Below are positions 16,331-23,159 of a stretch of 40,097 nucleotides of DNA, in pieces. Below the pieces are notes generated by a model, which was not told the DNA's origin, did no database searches, and saw nothing but the letters and a program-made list of their open reading frames with translations. Source of the DNA: a virus; the IMG/VR virus record IMGVR_UViG_3300023500_000011, positions 1 through 40,097 of that record; one strand, written 5' to 3'. The number at the start of each line of letters is the position of its first letter. Positions within the stretch are counted from its first letter, which is position 1. A program made the translations under genes and the position numbers.

Positions 16331-16399
16331 TTAGTCAAGTATGAATAATAAAAAAATTACTGTAATTATAATGGTAAATATCTCGTCTTCAGTCATCAT
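16331..16399 (-). CDS. 22-aa membrane miniprotein candidate
   Basis: MMTEDEIFTIIITVIFLLFI followed by LD and a stop: an acidic N-terminus followed by one hydrophobic helix. Its ATG overlaps the polymerase stop (ATGA), and its TAA is part of the TAAGGAG ribosome binding site of the next gene. It exactly fills the gap between two genes. The weak AAAGG site lies eight bases upstream. Such a short frame could be chance, but context favours translation. Confidence 0.4.
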   Translation of the reverse strand: MMTEDEIFTIIITVIFLLFILD

Positions 16400-18339
16400 T
16401 TTTTGTACCTTTTTCCTTCGTAGCCTTCTGCTCCGATTGGGCAACCGATTCCCCATTCAGGAACAGCTTCCATGATCTTATTATACTCGCCAATACTTCC
16501 AAAATCAGAATCAACAAGGGCGATATTCTCATCATGCACACATGCGATAAGTGGGTAACCCGCTTTCTCGCTTCTAAGCATTGAATCAGTAAGGAAGTCT
16601 CGGGCTGTTGCTTGTACCGCATTTTCTGTTAACCTCCCGGGAATAACTGTTAGGCGTTCCCATTTTCTAGTGTAGGTGTTTTGGCCCATGTGGGTTATTG
16701 CTAATTTTTCAGCACCCCAAGGGGTTATCACGGTTCTAAGTTCTGGTTTGTAATATGCGATAAGCCTTCCGCTTGGTAATCTCATGTAAAGAAAATCATC
16801 CATAACTCTAAACTTTATATGACCACATGTAAAGGCTTTACCAGGTTGAGCTATAGCGCTCATTCCAGCGCTATATAATTCTTTCCAAAACCTTACAATC
16901 AAGTAGTATTTTCTACGATAACCATCAACAATTTCTTTTGACTCATCATCTGTTATATGAATACCCCATTGAATCTCACAAACTTTCTTAAAGGTTTTCC
17001 AGCCGCCGCCGAAAACACAAGCCAAGACTGAAATCTTCCCTAATTGCCTTTGGTCTTTATTTACGTCTTCATAATCAATATGGTAGATTTCTTGAGCAGC
17101 TCTTTTGTATTGGTCAACTCCGTCTATAAAGTCTTGAAGAGTAGTCTCGTCTCCGGATAACCAAGCGGCTACACGGTTTTCTATAGAACTAAAATCCGAA
17201 ACGACTAATTTCTTATTTTTCGGAGCCGTGACGCAAGTTCTAACGAGCTTTATCGCTTCATTGTATACATTCATCAGGGCCAAATCACCCGTTTTGAAGA
17301 GAGTTATGAGCTCTTCAGGATTTTCACTTGAGTCTCTTGGCAAGTTATGAATCTGAAAACCCGACCCGGCAAACCTGCCAGTGGTCGCTTTGTTAAAAAT
17401 TAAATTTCCTTTAACAGTTTTATCGGTGCATAAAGCGTTCTCAATGAAGTCAAACTTTTTAATAGGTGTTCTTGAAAGCTCTGATCTAATTTCTAAGAAC
17501 CGTCTAACCTTGTCAGATATATCGTCTCTTTTAATCGCTTCTTTAATATCCGCTTTCGTGCAAGAGGTTAAAATAAGCCCGTTAGCATCTAACCATCTTA
17601 CATTTTTGATAGGCGAGTTAGTCGTCTTCAAGTCTCCGTCTGTCAGCTCTTCAATTTCTTCATTTAACTTTTGTTCATAAGCTCTTCTAGCCGCCAAAAT
17701 TGAATCAACAAGTTCTTTGTCTATCGGCAAACCCCTCTCATTCATCTTTAAAGTAAGATGGAAGAGGTCTAACTCCTGGTCTTTAACTTCTCTTGGTAAG
17801 GTTTCAAAGATTGAAATTTCCGTCTTGACGTCTTGAATACAGTAGTCATAAAACTCTTGAAAAAGCTCAGGGTCTTCTTTAGCTGTTCGCCTAGTTCTCT
17901 TATCAGTCTTAGTAGGTTTCTTAGGTTTTGAAAGGAGAGTGATTAACTGCTTACCTCTTTTATCTTTTTGCTCGATTGTTCCTAAAGCCTCTGCGCAAGC
18001 ATCAAGGCTAGCAGGCAATGACAAAGCAAGAGCATCAGTCATTGTGCATTTAAGCTGTTCAGGTTTTAACTTTGGCCAACCATGAAGTCTAGCGCCTACA
18101 TAATTTACAATGACGTATTCAAAACTTACGTTCCAAGAGCGAACGATTCCACCTTTCTTTATGTGGTCTATAAACTGTTTAGGCGGAGCCATGCCAGGGT
18201 GCCAAAGTTTAACTTTATCTTTTGAAGGCCCATAAGCAAGGCAGATAATTTCTGTAGACTTATCTTGGGCGTATCTAAAAGCGCCATACTTAATTGGCAT
18301 CGCTGAATAGGTTTCAAAATCGCAGAACATCTCTTTCAT
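16396..18339 (-). CDS. Family A DNA polymerase with 3'-5' exonuclease
   Basis: 647 aa. An N-terminal DEDD exonuclease begins at once (CDFETY, Asp7/Glu9, and VRSWNVSFEY). Polymerase motif A is SDFSSIENRVAAWLSGD near 380, motif B is RQLGKISVLACVFGGG, and motif C is CVHDE near 600. No 5'-nuclease domain. This is the single-subunit replicative polymerase found in many siphophages beside DUF2815, DUF2800 and SNF2 genes. Start overlaps the preceding gene (ATGA), linking its expression to the nucleotide-metabolism genes upstream. Confidence 0.95.
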   Translation of the reverse strand: MKEMFCDFETYSAMPIKYGAFRYAQDKSTEIICLAYGPSKDKVKLWHPGMAPPKQFIDHIKKGGIVRSWNVSFEYVIVNYVGARLHGWPKLKPEQLKCTMTDALALSLPASLDACAEALGTIEQKDKRGKQLITLLSKPKKPTKTDKRTRRTAKEDPELFQEFYDYCIQDVKTEISIFETLPREVKDQELDLFHLTLKMNERGLPIDKELVDSILAARRAYEQKLNEEIEELTDGDLKTTNSPIKNVRWLDANGLILTSCTKADIKEAIKRDDISDKVRRFLEIRSELSRTPIKKFDFIENALCTDKTVKGNLIFNKATTGRFAGSGFQIHNLPRDSSENPEELITLFKTGDLALMNVYNEAIKLVRTCVTAPKNKKLVVSDFSSIENRVAAWLSGDETTLQDFIDGVDQYKRAAQEIYHIDYEDVNKDQRQLGKISVLACVFGGGWKTFKKVCEIQWGIHITDDESKEIVDGYRRKYYLIVRFWKELYSAGMSAIAQPGKAFTCGHIKFRVMDDFLYMRLPSGRLIAYYKPELRTVITPWGAEKLAITHMGQNTYTRKWERLTVIPGRLTENAVQATARDFLTDSMLRSEKAGYPLIACVHDENIALVDSDFGSIGEYNKIMEAVPEWGIGCPIGAEGYEGKRYKK

Positions 18340-19145
18340 TTTTGCACCATAAATTGGTACTTGATAGATGCTTCCGGGTAGTAATTATAGATTGAAGCAT
18401 CTTTAGTTGTAAAATCAAAAAGATCAGACCTGTCGTCTATTTCAAGGTGGACTTTGCTCACACTTGGGATAACATGATACTGCTCTTTAGCTTGGTCAAT
18501 ATGAGTATTGTAAATATGAACATCTCCGAAATTGATTTTTAACTTACCCGCTTTTAAAAAAGTTTGCTTCGCCATCAACGTTTGGAATAAAGCAAAAGAA
18601 GCTATATCAAAAGGAACACCTATGCAATAGTCTGCGCTTCTTTGATGCACCATCATATCAAGATACTTTCCTTCTCTAACATAAAACTGATGAGAAACGT
18701 AACAAGGAGGAAGACACATCTCTTTTAAATCTCCCGGGTTGTAGGTCATAAGAAGATGCCTACGCGACTCCGGGTTTTTTCTGATGTTAACAACTAACTC
18801 ATGTAATTGGTCCATTCCAAAACCATAGCGCCATTGGTACCCGTAGATTTTACCAAGGTCGTTGTCATGCGTTTTCTTACCTGACATAGCCCATGAAGGC
18901 TTTTTGCAATCTGCATTCCAAAAGTTAACCCCTGCCCCTTGAAACTGTAAAGCACTTGTATAGCCTTTTAAGAAACAAGCGAGCTCACCGAAAGCGGCTT
19001 TGTAGTTTATTTTTCTAGAACTTACCAAAGGAAAACCATCTCTTTCAAGATCAAAATCTAAAGACTCTCCAAATAAAGAAATCGTGTCTCCTTGCGGTAA
19101 GCCTTTAGTTAAAATTTTGTCCATCAGGTTTAAGTAGTTTATCAT
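18336..19145 (-). CDS. Thymidylate-synthase-fold pyrimidine methylase, predicted dCMP-specific
   Basis: 269 aa. Clear TS landmarks: Glu54 (E. coli Glu58), Trp76, YGYQWR at 101-106, catalytic Cys148 in LPPC, QRSAD at 168-172, HIY at 210-212. The residue matching E. coli Asn177 is Asp180 (GVPFDIAS, codon 18606-18608). In T4 dCMP hydroxymethylase this residue is also Asp, and in TS a change to Asp shifts preference from dUMP to dCMP. The Arg that normally contacts phosphate in the N-terminal DRTGTG loop is absent (LPQGDTIS). So it likely makes 5-hydroxymethyl-dCMP or 5-methyl-dCMP rather than dTMP. SD AAAGG nine bases upstream; stop overlaps the polymerase start. Confidence 0.75.
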   Translation of the reverse strand: MINYLNLMDKILTKGLPQGDTISLFGESLDFDLERDGFPLVSSRKINYKAAFGELACFLKGYTSALQFQGAGVNFWNADCKKPSWAMSGKKTHDNDLGKIYGYQWRYGFGMDQLHELVVNIRKNPESRRHLLMTYNPGDLKEMCLPPCYVSHQFYVREGKYLDMMVHQRSADYCIGVPFDIASFALFQTLMAKQTFLKAGKLKINFGDVHIYNTHIDQAKEQYHVIPSVSKVHLEIDDRSDLFDFTTKDASIYNYYPEASIKYQFMVQK

Positions 19146-19514
19146 CTAACAGCCTTTACGCATTTCAAGCATATCTAATTGGTTTGGGTCGTTAACCCCT
19201 TCTTGAAAACCTTTAAATCTATTGTCTAGCTTAGGCGAGTTCTTTGTATGATAAAGCATGAACATCAAGTTGCAAGCTGCATGGCTTAGGTGGTTAAGGC
19301 CAGACTCAGGGTCTAAGTCTTCACCATTATTCCACGATAGCATGTGCCTTTGCATTGCTGAGTAATACCTTGAAATAGGAATTCCTATTTTCCAATTATG
19401 CGCTTCGTATTTCTTAGCCCCAAAGTCTAAGACCTTAGCGACTTCTAGGATTAGCTCTTGGTCGACTAAATCGATGGGTGGTTTACCCCCATCAAATTTC
19501 ATTGCTTCTTTCAT
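19146..19514 (-). CDS. dNTP pyrophosphohydrolase (DUF5664 / MazZ-like)
   Basis: 122 aa from ATG 19514, which overlaps the upstream stop (ATGA) and has AAAGAAG before it. An upstream ATG at 19544 is less likely. The pattern KFDGGKPPIDLV, EVAKVLDFGAKKYEAHNW, AMQRHMLSW-x-NGEDLDPESGLNHLSHAACN is the DUF5664 dATP/dGTP diphosphohydrolase family, which includes MazZ of 2-aminoadenine phages. It would hydrolyse a dNTP to dNMP and PPi. No PurZ was found, so a Z-genome is not supported. Beside a probable dCMP-modifying enzyme it may shape the dNTP pool. Exact substrate unknown. Confidence 0.75.
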   Translation of the reverse strand: MKEAMKFDGGKPPIDLVDQELILEVAKVLDFGAKKYEAHNWKIGIPISRYYSAMQRHMLSWNNGEDLDPESGLNHLSHAACNLMFMLYHTKNSPKLDNRFKGFQEGVNDPNQLDMLEMRKGC

Positions 19515-19861
19515 AAATACTTCTTTAGGTTTGGAGGTTGCCATCCCTCAGGTTTCTGGAGGTCTAGCTTAAACCCCCCACGCTTATCTAACGGCCCTAC
19601 GATTTTTTGCATGTTAGCATTAACAACTTCTTCAATCCCTTGAGGTTCAAAGCCATGTCTAAGCAATGCGCCTAAAGCAAAAACCATAACATCAAGGAGA
19701 GCGTCATACTCGTCTTCTAAAGAAACAGCATATCCATATTCGTCTACTTCTTCTCGTAAAGCTTTTGTATAAAAAACTTTTTCATCAGGCGATAAATGCC
19801 TTGGGAGGCCGTGGTACAACAAGCCGAAATATTTATGCTGAGCTCTTACTGCTTTATACAT
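19511..19861 (-). CDS. MazG-like all-alpha NTP pyrophosphohydrolase
   Basis: 116 aa. The helix pair KALREEVDEYGYAVSLEDEYDALLDVMVFALG carries the spaced Glu/Glu ... Glu-x-x-Asp metal ligands of MazG or HisE-like enzymes. Ribosome binding site AAGGA upstream of ATG 19861. It is the first of the two hydrolases feeding into the TS-like gene, and lies just downstream of a strong terminator. T4 uses a dCTPase (gp56) with its dCMP hydroxymethylase. A similar partner role is possible but not demonstrated. Confidence 0.65.
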   Translation of the reverse strand: MYKAVRAQHKYFGLLYHGLPRHLSPDEKVFYTKALREEVDEYGYAVSLEDEYDALLDVMVFALGALLRHGFEPQGIEEVVNANMQKIVGPLDKRGGFKLDLQKPEGWQPPNLKKYL

Positions 19862-19874
19862 ATAATTTCCTTTT

Positions 19875-19906
19875 CAAAAAGAATCGACCACAACAGTGGC
19901 CGACTC
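19875..19906 (-). terminator. Rho-independent terminator after the ssDNA-binding gene
   Basis: On the minus strand GAGTCGGCCAC (19906-19896), loop TGTT, GTGGTCGATTC (19891-19881), then TTTTTG. The stem is 11 pairs including two G-U pairs. It separates the DUF2815 gene from the nucleotide-pool and polymerase genes. Readthrough or a promoter inside the DUF2815 gene must feed the downstream genes. Confidence 0.8.
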
Positions 19907-19931
19907 TTAAACACTAAACTATAAAGAGTTA

Positions 19932-20450
19932 CTAATCCCAATCACCATCCACGAAATCTGCGAAATCGTCTTTAGCTGAGGTTTTAGATGTGAATTTTTC
20001 GCCATCGCGAATCTTGATAACGTTGTCTAAAGATATAGCAACGCCTTTTGTTTTCTCATACTCGTAAGCATAAGGTCTGATAGAAGCTTTAAAATACGCT
20101 CCTGAGTAAATGTCTTCAGGGTCAATGGCTTCAACTATGCCTTGCTCTGTTTTAATAACACAGCCAGGTTTTGTTTTGTTAGAAGCTGTTATGACTCGGC
20201 AACCGGCCCACTCATACTTTTCTTCTTCTTTGTCGCCATCTTTGAAAACGATTTTTAATTTTTTAGGTACTTCGTTCCACTTGTCCATAGCTGCTTGCTT
20301 AACAGCTTCGTCAAGCTTAGCGATGAACTCATCATCTTTAAGAATCGGGATAACCATAGAAAATTTAGGGTCTTGGTCTTTTGAAAAAGCTTTAGGCGTC
20401 ATTACCTGAACAAAGCTCCCTCTAAAAAGGGGTGTTACTAGTTTCGTCAT
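19932..20450 (-). CDS. ssDNA-binding protein, DUF2815 family
   Basis: 172 aa. The pattern of a beta-rich OB-like body, FSMVIPILKDD and AVKQAAMDKWNEVPK, with GAYFKASIRPYAYE and ISLDNVIKIRDGEKF, fits DUF2815, a phage ssDNA-binding protein found next to family A polymerases. The very acidic end (DDFADFVDGDWD) resembles the protein-interaction tail of SSB proteins. AAGGAG precedes the ATG. It has its own candidate promoter and a terminator, suggesting high, separate expression. Confidence 0.85.
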   Translation of the reverse strand: MTKLVTPLFRGSFVQVMTPKAFSKDQDPKFSMVIPILKDDEFIAKLDEAVKQAAMDKWNEVPKKLKIVFKDGDKEEEKYEWAGCRVITASNKTKPGCVIKTEQGIVEAIDPEDIYSGAYFKASIRPYAYEYEKTKGVAISLDNVIKIRDGEKFTSKTSAKDDFADFVDGDWD

Positions 20451-20493
20451 GTTCTACTCCTTAACATATTCGACAAATGTTGATTGAGTAGAA

Positions 20494-20522
20494 ACTTTAT
20501 GAAAATTTAGAAGAGATGTAAA
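20494..20522 (-). promoter_or_regulatory. Candidate promoter for the ssDNA-binding gene
   Basis: On the minus strand TTTACA (20522-20517), 17 bases, TAAAGT (20499-20494). It lies just after a hairpin and gives a leader of about 37 bases. The -35 matches five of six consensus bases and resembles other candidate promoters in this genome. Confidence 0.5.
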
Positions 20523-20527
20523 ATGCA

Positions 20528-20574
20528 AAGCGTTATAGGGCTGAAGTTCTTACACAGCAGCCCTAGAAGCGCTT
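20528..20574 (-). terminator. Two-part hairpin after the Lys-rich protein gene
   Basis: TAGGGCTG (20536-20543) pairs with CAGCCCTA (20558-20565) around a 14-base loop. An outer AAGCG (20528-20532) pairs with CGCTT (20570-20574). It lies at the stop of the minus-strand gene ending at 20573. The T-run after it is broken (CGCTTTGCATTTT), so it is a weak terminator or an RNA-processing element. Confidence 0.55.
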
Positions 20575-21121
20575 AAACTAGTTCTATGTTTGACTCAATA
20601 CTCTTACGAAGACTATCAACTCTATCTTTTTTACATATAAAAAATACTTTTGTCTTGCCAAGACGAATATCAGACAAAACTTCACCGTCTTTTAAAATTT
20701 GTTCGCCTCCTCTGCTATGTCTGATAGCGTGAACATCGTCAAGTATACCTTTATACTTGACGCTAAACTGTGAAGACAATTCTAAAGCCGTGCATTTATC
20801 CGTCCTTAAAAGCTTAGCAATTTCCACCCGCCTTTGAAGGCCCGACGTCGGCTTTGAATCTTTTTTAACCGTTTTCTTTTTAACAGGCTTTGAATCTTTT
20901 TTAACTGTTTTCTTTTTAACAGGCTTAGGCTTCTTACCTGGCTTCGCCTCTACTTTTGAAACTTCTTTCTTAGCTCCTAAAGTTTTCTCAGCCCAAGCAA
21001 GGCATTTAGATTTGTCTTGCCACTTCTTTGGTGCCTTGGCACCTGGCTTTTTCATTAAGACGTAGGCCTTAATGTCTTTCATTGTAAGAGTACTTAACTC
21101 TTTAATTGTCATGTTAATCAT
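20573..21121 (-). CDS. Lys-rich histone H1-like protein
   Basis: 182 aa from ATG 21121, chosen for AGGAGG six bases upstream. A short N-terminal helical part (MINMTIKELSTLTMKDIKAY) leads to a Lys/Pro linker with two 12-residue repeats (KPVKKKTVKKDS), then a C-terminal helix-rich domain (RRVEIAKLLRTDKCTALELSSQFSV) that could be winged-helix-like. The basic linker suggests DNA binding or compaction, as in H1/Hc1-like proteins. Function is inferred from composition. Confidence 0.55.
   Translation of the reverse strand: MINMTIKELSTLTMKDIKAYVLMKKPGAKAPKKWQDKSKCLAWAEKTLGAKKEVSKVEAKPGKKPKPVKKKTVKKDSKPVKKKTVKKDSKPTSGLQRRVEIAKLLRTDKCTALELSSQFSVKYKGILDDVHAIRHSRGGEQILKDGEVLSDIRLGKTKVFFICKKDRVDSLRKSIESNIELV
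20850..20921. repeat. Tandem 36-bp repeat in the Lys-rich gene
   Basis: Two adjacent 36-bp units (20850-20885 and 20886-20921) differ at one position. They encode the repeated Lys-Pro segment. In-frame length change by slippage is likely between related phages. Confidence 0.9.
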
Positions 21122-21137
21122 TTCTAGCCTCCTCAGC

Positions 21138-21293
21138 TTACATGATTTCTTCAATTGTAAATTCTGTTAAACTGTATTCATATCATAAAACGTCTGCCCT
21201 TTCTTTTGCTTCTTCTCTTGTTTCTGTTTCTCTAGTGGAAGCTACACTCTTTTTGCCGTCATCATTTGTTACATATATTTTTAATTTAATCAT
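21138..21293 (-). CDS. Small protein with an internal TGA; read as 36 aa or 51 aa
   Basis: From ATG 21293 the frame encodes MIKLKIYVTNDDGKKSVAST, then a Glu/Lys helix, and meets TGA at 21183-21185. The same frame continues 14 more sense codons (YEYSLTEFTIEEIM) to a TAA at 21138, directly before the next gene's ribosome binding site. That the longer frame fits the gap so well suggests a nonsense mutation, sequencing error, or stop readthrough. The start overlaps the preceding gene by eight bases. Confidence 0.45.
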
Positions 21294-21651
21294 TTTTCGC
21301 CTCATACTCGTTTACTAAAGTTGAAAACACATCTTTATCTAGCGCAATAAAGGCTAATGCTTTTTCATAATTTTCTTTAGCTTCAGCTTGGCGTTGTTCT
21401 ATCTTGCCTAACTTACTTAGTGTTTCACGATATTCTCTATCTTCAAAATATTTATGTTCTACATAAAGTGAGTAGCCTGTTATCTGGCCTTTTTTATAGC
21501 CACATCTTTCGTAGCCACTTGCTTTGGCCGGCACGATAACACTTTTGTAGCCTTTAAATTCTGATAACTTTCGCTCTTTAACTTCTTCTTTACTGCTTTT
21601 ATAGATACCTGTAAATGAATAGCCTTTTTGTTTCGCCTCTTGTTCAGTCAT
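21286..21651 (-). CDS. Hypothetical early protein
   Basis: 121 aa. An N-terminal basic part (GYSFTGIYKSSKEEVKERK) and a YKSVIVPAKASGYERCGYKK segment with one cysteine are followed by a helical, coiled-coil-like end. AAGGAGCAC precedes the ATG. No family identified. It is part of a run of small early genes that differ in phages of this type. Confidence 0.5.
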   Translation of the reverse strand: MTEQEAKQKGYSFTGIYKSSKEEVKERKLSEFKGYKSVIVPAKASGYERCGYKKGQITGYSLYVEHKYFEDREYRETLSKLGKIEQRQAEAKENYEKALAFIALDKDVFSTLVNEYEAKND

Positions 21652-21660
21652 ATTGTGCTC

Positions 21661-21734
21661 CTTATTTGAGAGTATTTAACGTGTAAACTAACGCCTACTT
21701 ATTTAAGAGTATTTAATGTGTAAACTAACGCCTA
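21661..21734. repeat. Tandem 37-bp duplication at a gene end
   Basis: Units 21661-21697 and 21698-21734 differ at two positions. The right unit contains the stop codon (TAA at 21703-21705) and last codons of the minus-strand gene ending there, and the left is a noncoding copy downstream. It looks like a recent slippage duplication of a gene's 3' end. Confidence 0.9.
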
Positions 21735-21939
21735 CTGCTTTAGCTTTTTTCATTGTGTCAATGTCTTCGCCTTGCATATCCGTAGTTGTATAAACTAAGG
21801 TTTCGCCTTTTAAATTTTTAAGCTCTGCGCTCCAAATTACTCGGCCTGTGCCCGTGCGCTCGCCGGTGTTTTCTATTGCAATAACTGTGTCTAAAATTCG
21901 AGTGTTATATTTGCCTGCTTCAGTTTTTGTAAATTTCAT
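21703..21939 (-). CDS. Small beta-rich hypothetical protein
   Basis: 78 aa. Alternating hydrophobic and Thr/Gly residues suggest a small beta barrel or sandwich (ILDTVIAIENTGERTGTGRV; ETLVYTTTDMQG). GGAG lies upstream of the ATG. It is the first gene after a hairpin and a candidate promoter. No family recognised. Confidence 0.5.
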   Translation of the reverse strand: MKFTKTEAGKYNTRILDTVIAIENTGERTGTGRVIWSAELKNLKGETLVYTTTDMQGEDIDTMKKAKAVGVSLHIKYS

Positions 21940-21968
21940 TTGATGCTCCGTGTTAAATAGTAGACTCT

Positions 21969-21997
21969 ATAATACACCGGATTTGAAAACCGGTAAA
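21969..21997 (-). promoter_or_regulatory. Candidate promoter overlapping a hairpin
   Basis: On the minus strand TTTACC (21997-21992), 17 bases, TATTAT (21974-21969). Transcription would start near 21962, about 23 bases before the ATG at 21939. The -35 lies in the hairpin arm, so the stem could also be an operator. Confidence 0.45.
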
Positions 21998-22022
21998 CAA
22001 CTATTTTGCCTGTTTACCGGTT
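21988..22022 (-). terminator. Perfect 12-bp hairpin downstream of the DUF2800 gene
   Basis: AACCGGTAAACA (21988-21999) pairs perfectly with TGTTTACCGGTT (22011-22022) around 11 bases. In the minus direction the stem ends in TTTTC rather than a long T-run. It could stop the transcript of the DUF2800 gene, or act as a DNA site for the overlapping promoter. Confidence 0.6.
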
Positions 22023-22052
22023 ATTGTTGAAAATACCTATAGAACTAGGTAC

Positions 22053-23159
22053 TTACGAGAAATCTTTAATTGCTTCTGAAGTTTTGTCCACTGAAGTTTC
22101 AGGTGCTTGCACCGGTACCACTTTCAAAGTTCCTTCTGATTGCTTAATCATTTCAGTTAAATCAGCCTTAAGTTTCTTCTTCTTAAGCACCTTTTCAGTC
22201 TGAGCAACTGTCAGCATCTTTATAGTAGTTTTTTCGAGCTCTCGTTGTACACAGCCTTGAGACATTAAAAAAGTCATAGCGTCTGCTTCATCAACCCAAA
22301 CTCTTTTGCCTTTGGAACGTACTAACTTAAAGTCAGGAACTTCTTCGCCAAGATTTAATTGTTTCAAGGTTTCTTCTTCCACGCCTTTTATAAATTGTTT
22401 TAACGCCGGAACAATTTTCATTCTTTCAGAAAGTTCAGTATTTTCAAATTGTGTCATAGCTGCCTCATTAGCAAGTTCATTTAATTTAGGACAAGTTACT
22501 TTATGCTCACACCAACGACAAGCATCTTCACTAGGCGCATAAATGCCGACGCCTTGATTGATGTTGCTAATCGTATCAGAAATTTGTTGATCTAACTTCG
22601 CCAAGGTTTCTAAAGGAATTTCAAGGTCTCTGATATTATCAACTGCGGGCTGAACTACGTGGATAGTGACTTGTTCAACTTTCATGCCTAAACGTTCTAT
22701 AAACTTCATAGCTCCTAAAGCATAAATCTGTAATTGAGTGTTATTAGTTATATAAACGTAAACACCTTGACCCGCTTTTAAATCTACAACATGTAAGCTG
22801 CCCGTAACTTTATTAAAATAAACAAAGTCAGACGTGCCGTAGCACTCCTCATGAATCTCTACCTTCATTTCGATAAACTCTAAAGCAATATCATTCATAA
22901 AATTAAATTCCCTTATATACTCTATATAAGGATTAGCCACTGTTTCAATATCGTCTTTCGTAACTGTATACCCATCATAAGTTCCTGTGGGCTCTTCGCC
23001 TAGAAGAGCTTCCTCACAATAGGAATGAATTGCCGTGCCTCTGGCAGCATAGCTTGATTGTTCTTGCTTAGGCTTCGCAGGTAATAAAACTGACTTACCA
23101 CATGTTAACCACCGTTTACTGTTGCTCGGGCTGAACCGAGCGTGTTTTCCGTTACTCAT
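22053..23159 (-). CDS. DUF2800 PD-(D/E)XK nuclease with Fe-S cysteines
   Basis: 368 aa. The motifs of a Cas4/RecB-like nuclease appear in order: ARGTAIHSYCEEAL, then GTSDFVYFN and VVDLKAGQGV (Asp and Asp-x-Lys active-site pair), NTQLQIYALGA (motif with Gln), and CRWCEHKVTCP with an upstream Cys that could bind a 4Fe-4S cluster. DUF2800 proteins lie beside DUF2815, SNF2 and family A polymerase genes in many phages. The C-terminal quarter (SKGKRVWVDEADAMTF) is a smaller domain. Probably acts in recombination or replication fork processing. Confidence 0.85.
   Translation of the reverse strand: MSNGKHARFSPSNSKRWLTCGKSVLLPAKPKQEQSSYAARGTAIHSYCEEALLGEEPTGTYDGYTVTKDDIETVANPYIEYIREFNFMNDIALEFIEMKVEIHEECYGTSDFVYFNKVTGSLHVVDLKAGQGVYVYITNNTQLQIYALGAMKFIERLGMKVEQVTIHVVQPAVDNIRDLEIPLETLAKLDQQISDTISNINQGVGIYAPSEDACRWCEHKVTCPKLNELANEAAMTQFENTELSERMKIVPALKQFIKGVEEETLKQLNLGEEVPDFKLVRSKGKRVWVDEADAMTFLMSQGCVQRELEKTTIKMLTVAQTEKVLKKKKLKADLTEMIKQSEGTLKVVPVQAPETSVDKTSEAIKDFS

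Noticed and set aside
16389-16622. 77-codon minus-strand frame within the polymerase gene end
   Set aside because: Overlaps polymerase motif C coding sequence in another frame; no supporting start signal.
19146-19544. 2-aminoadenine (Z) genome suggested by the MazZ-like gene and family A polymerase
   Set aside because: No PurZ (adenylosuccinate-synthetase-like) gene is present, and DUF5664 proteins occur in many normal phages.
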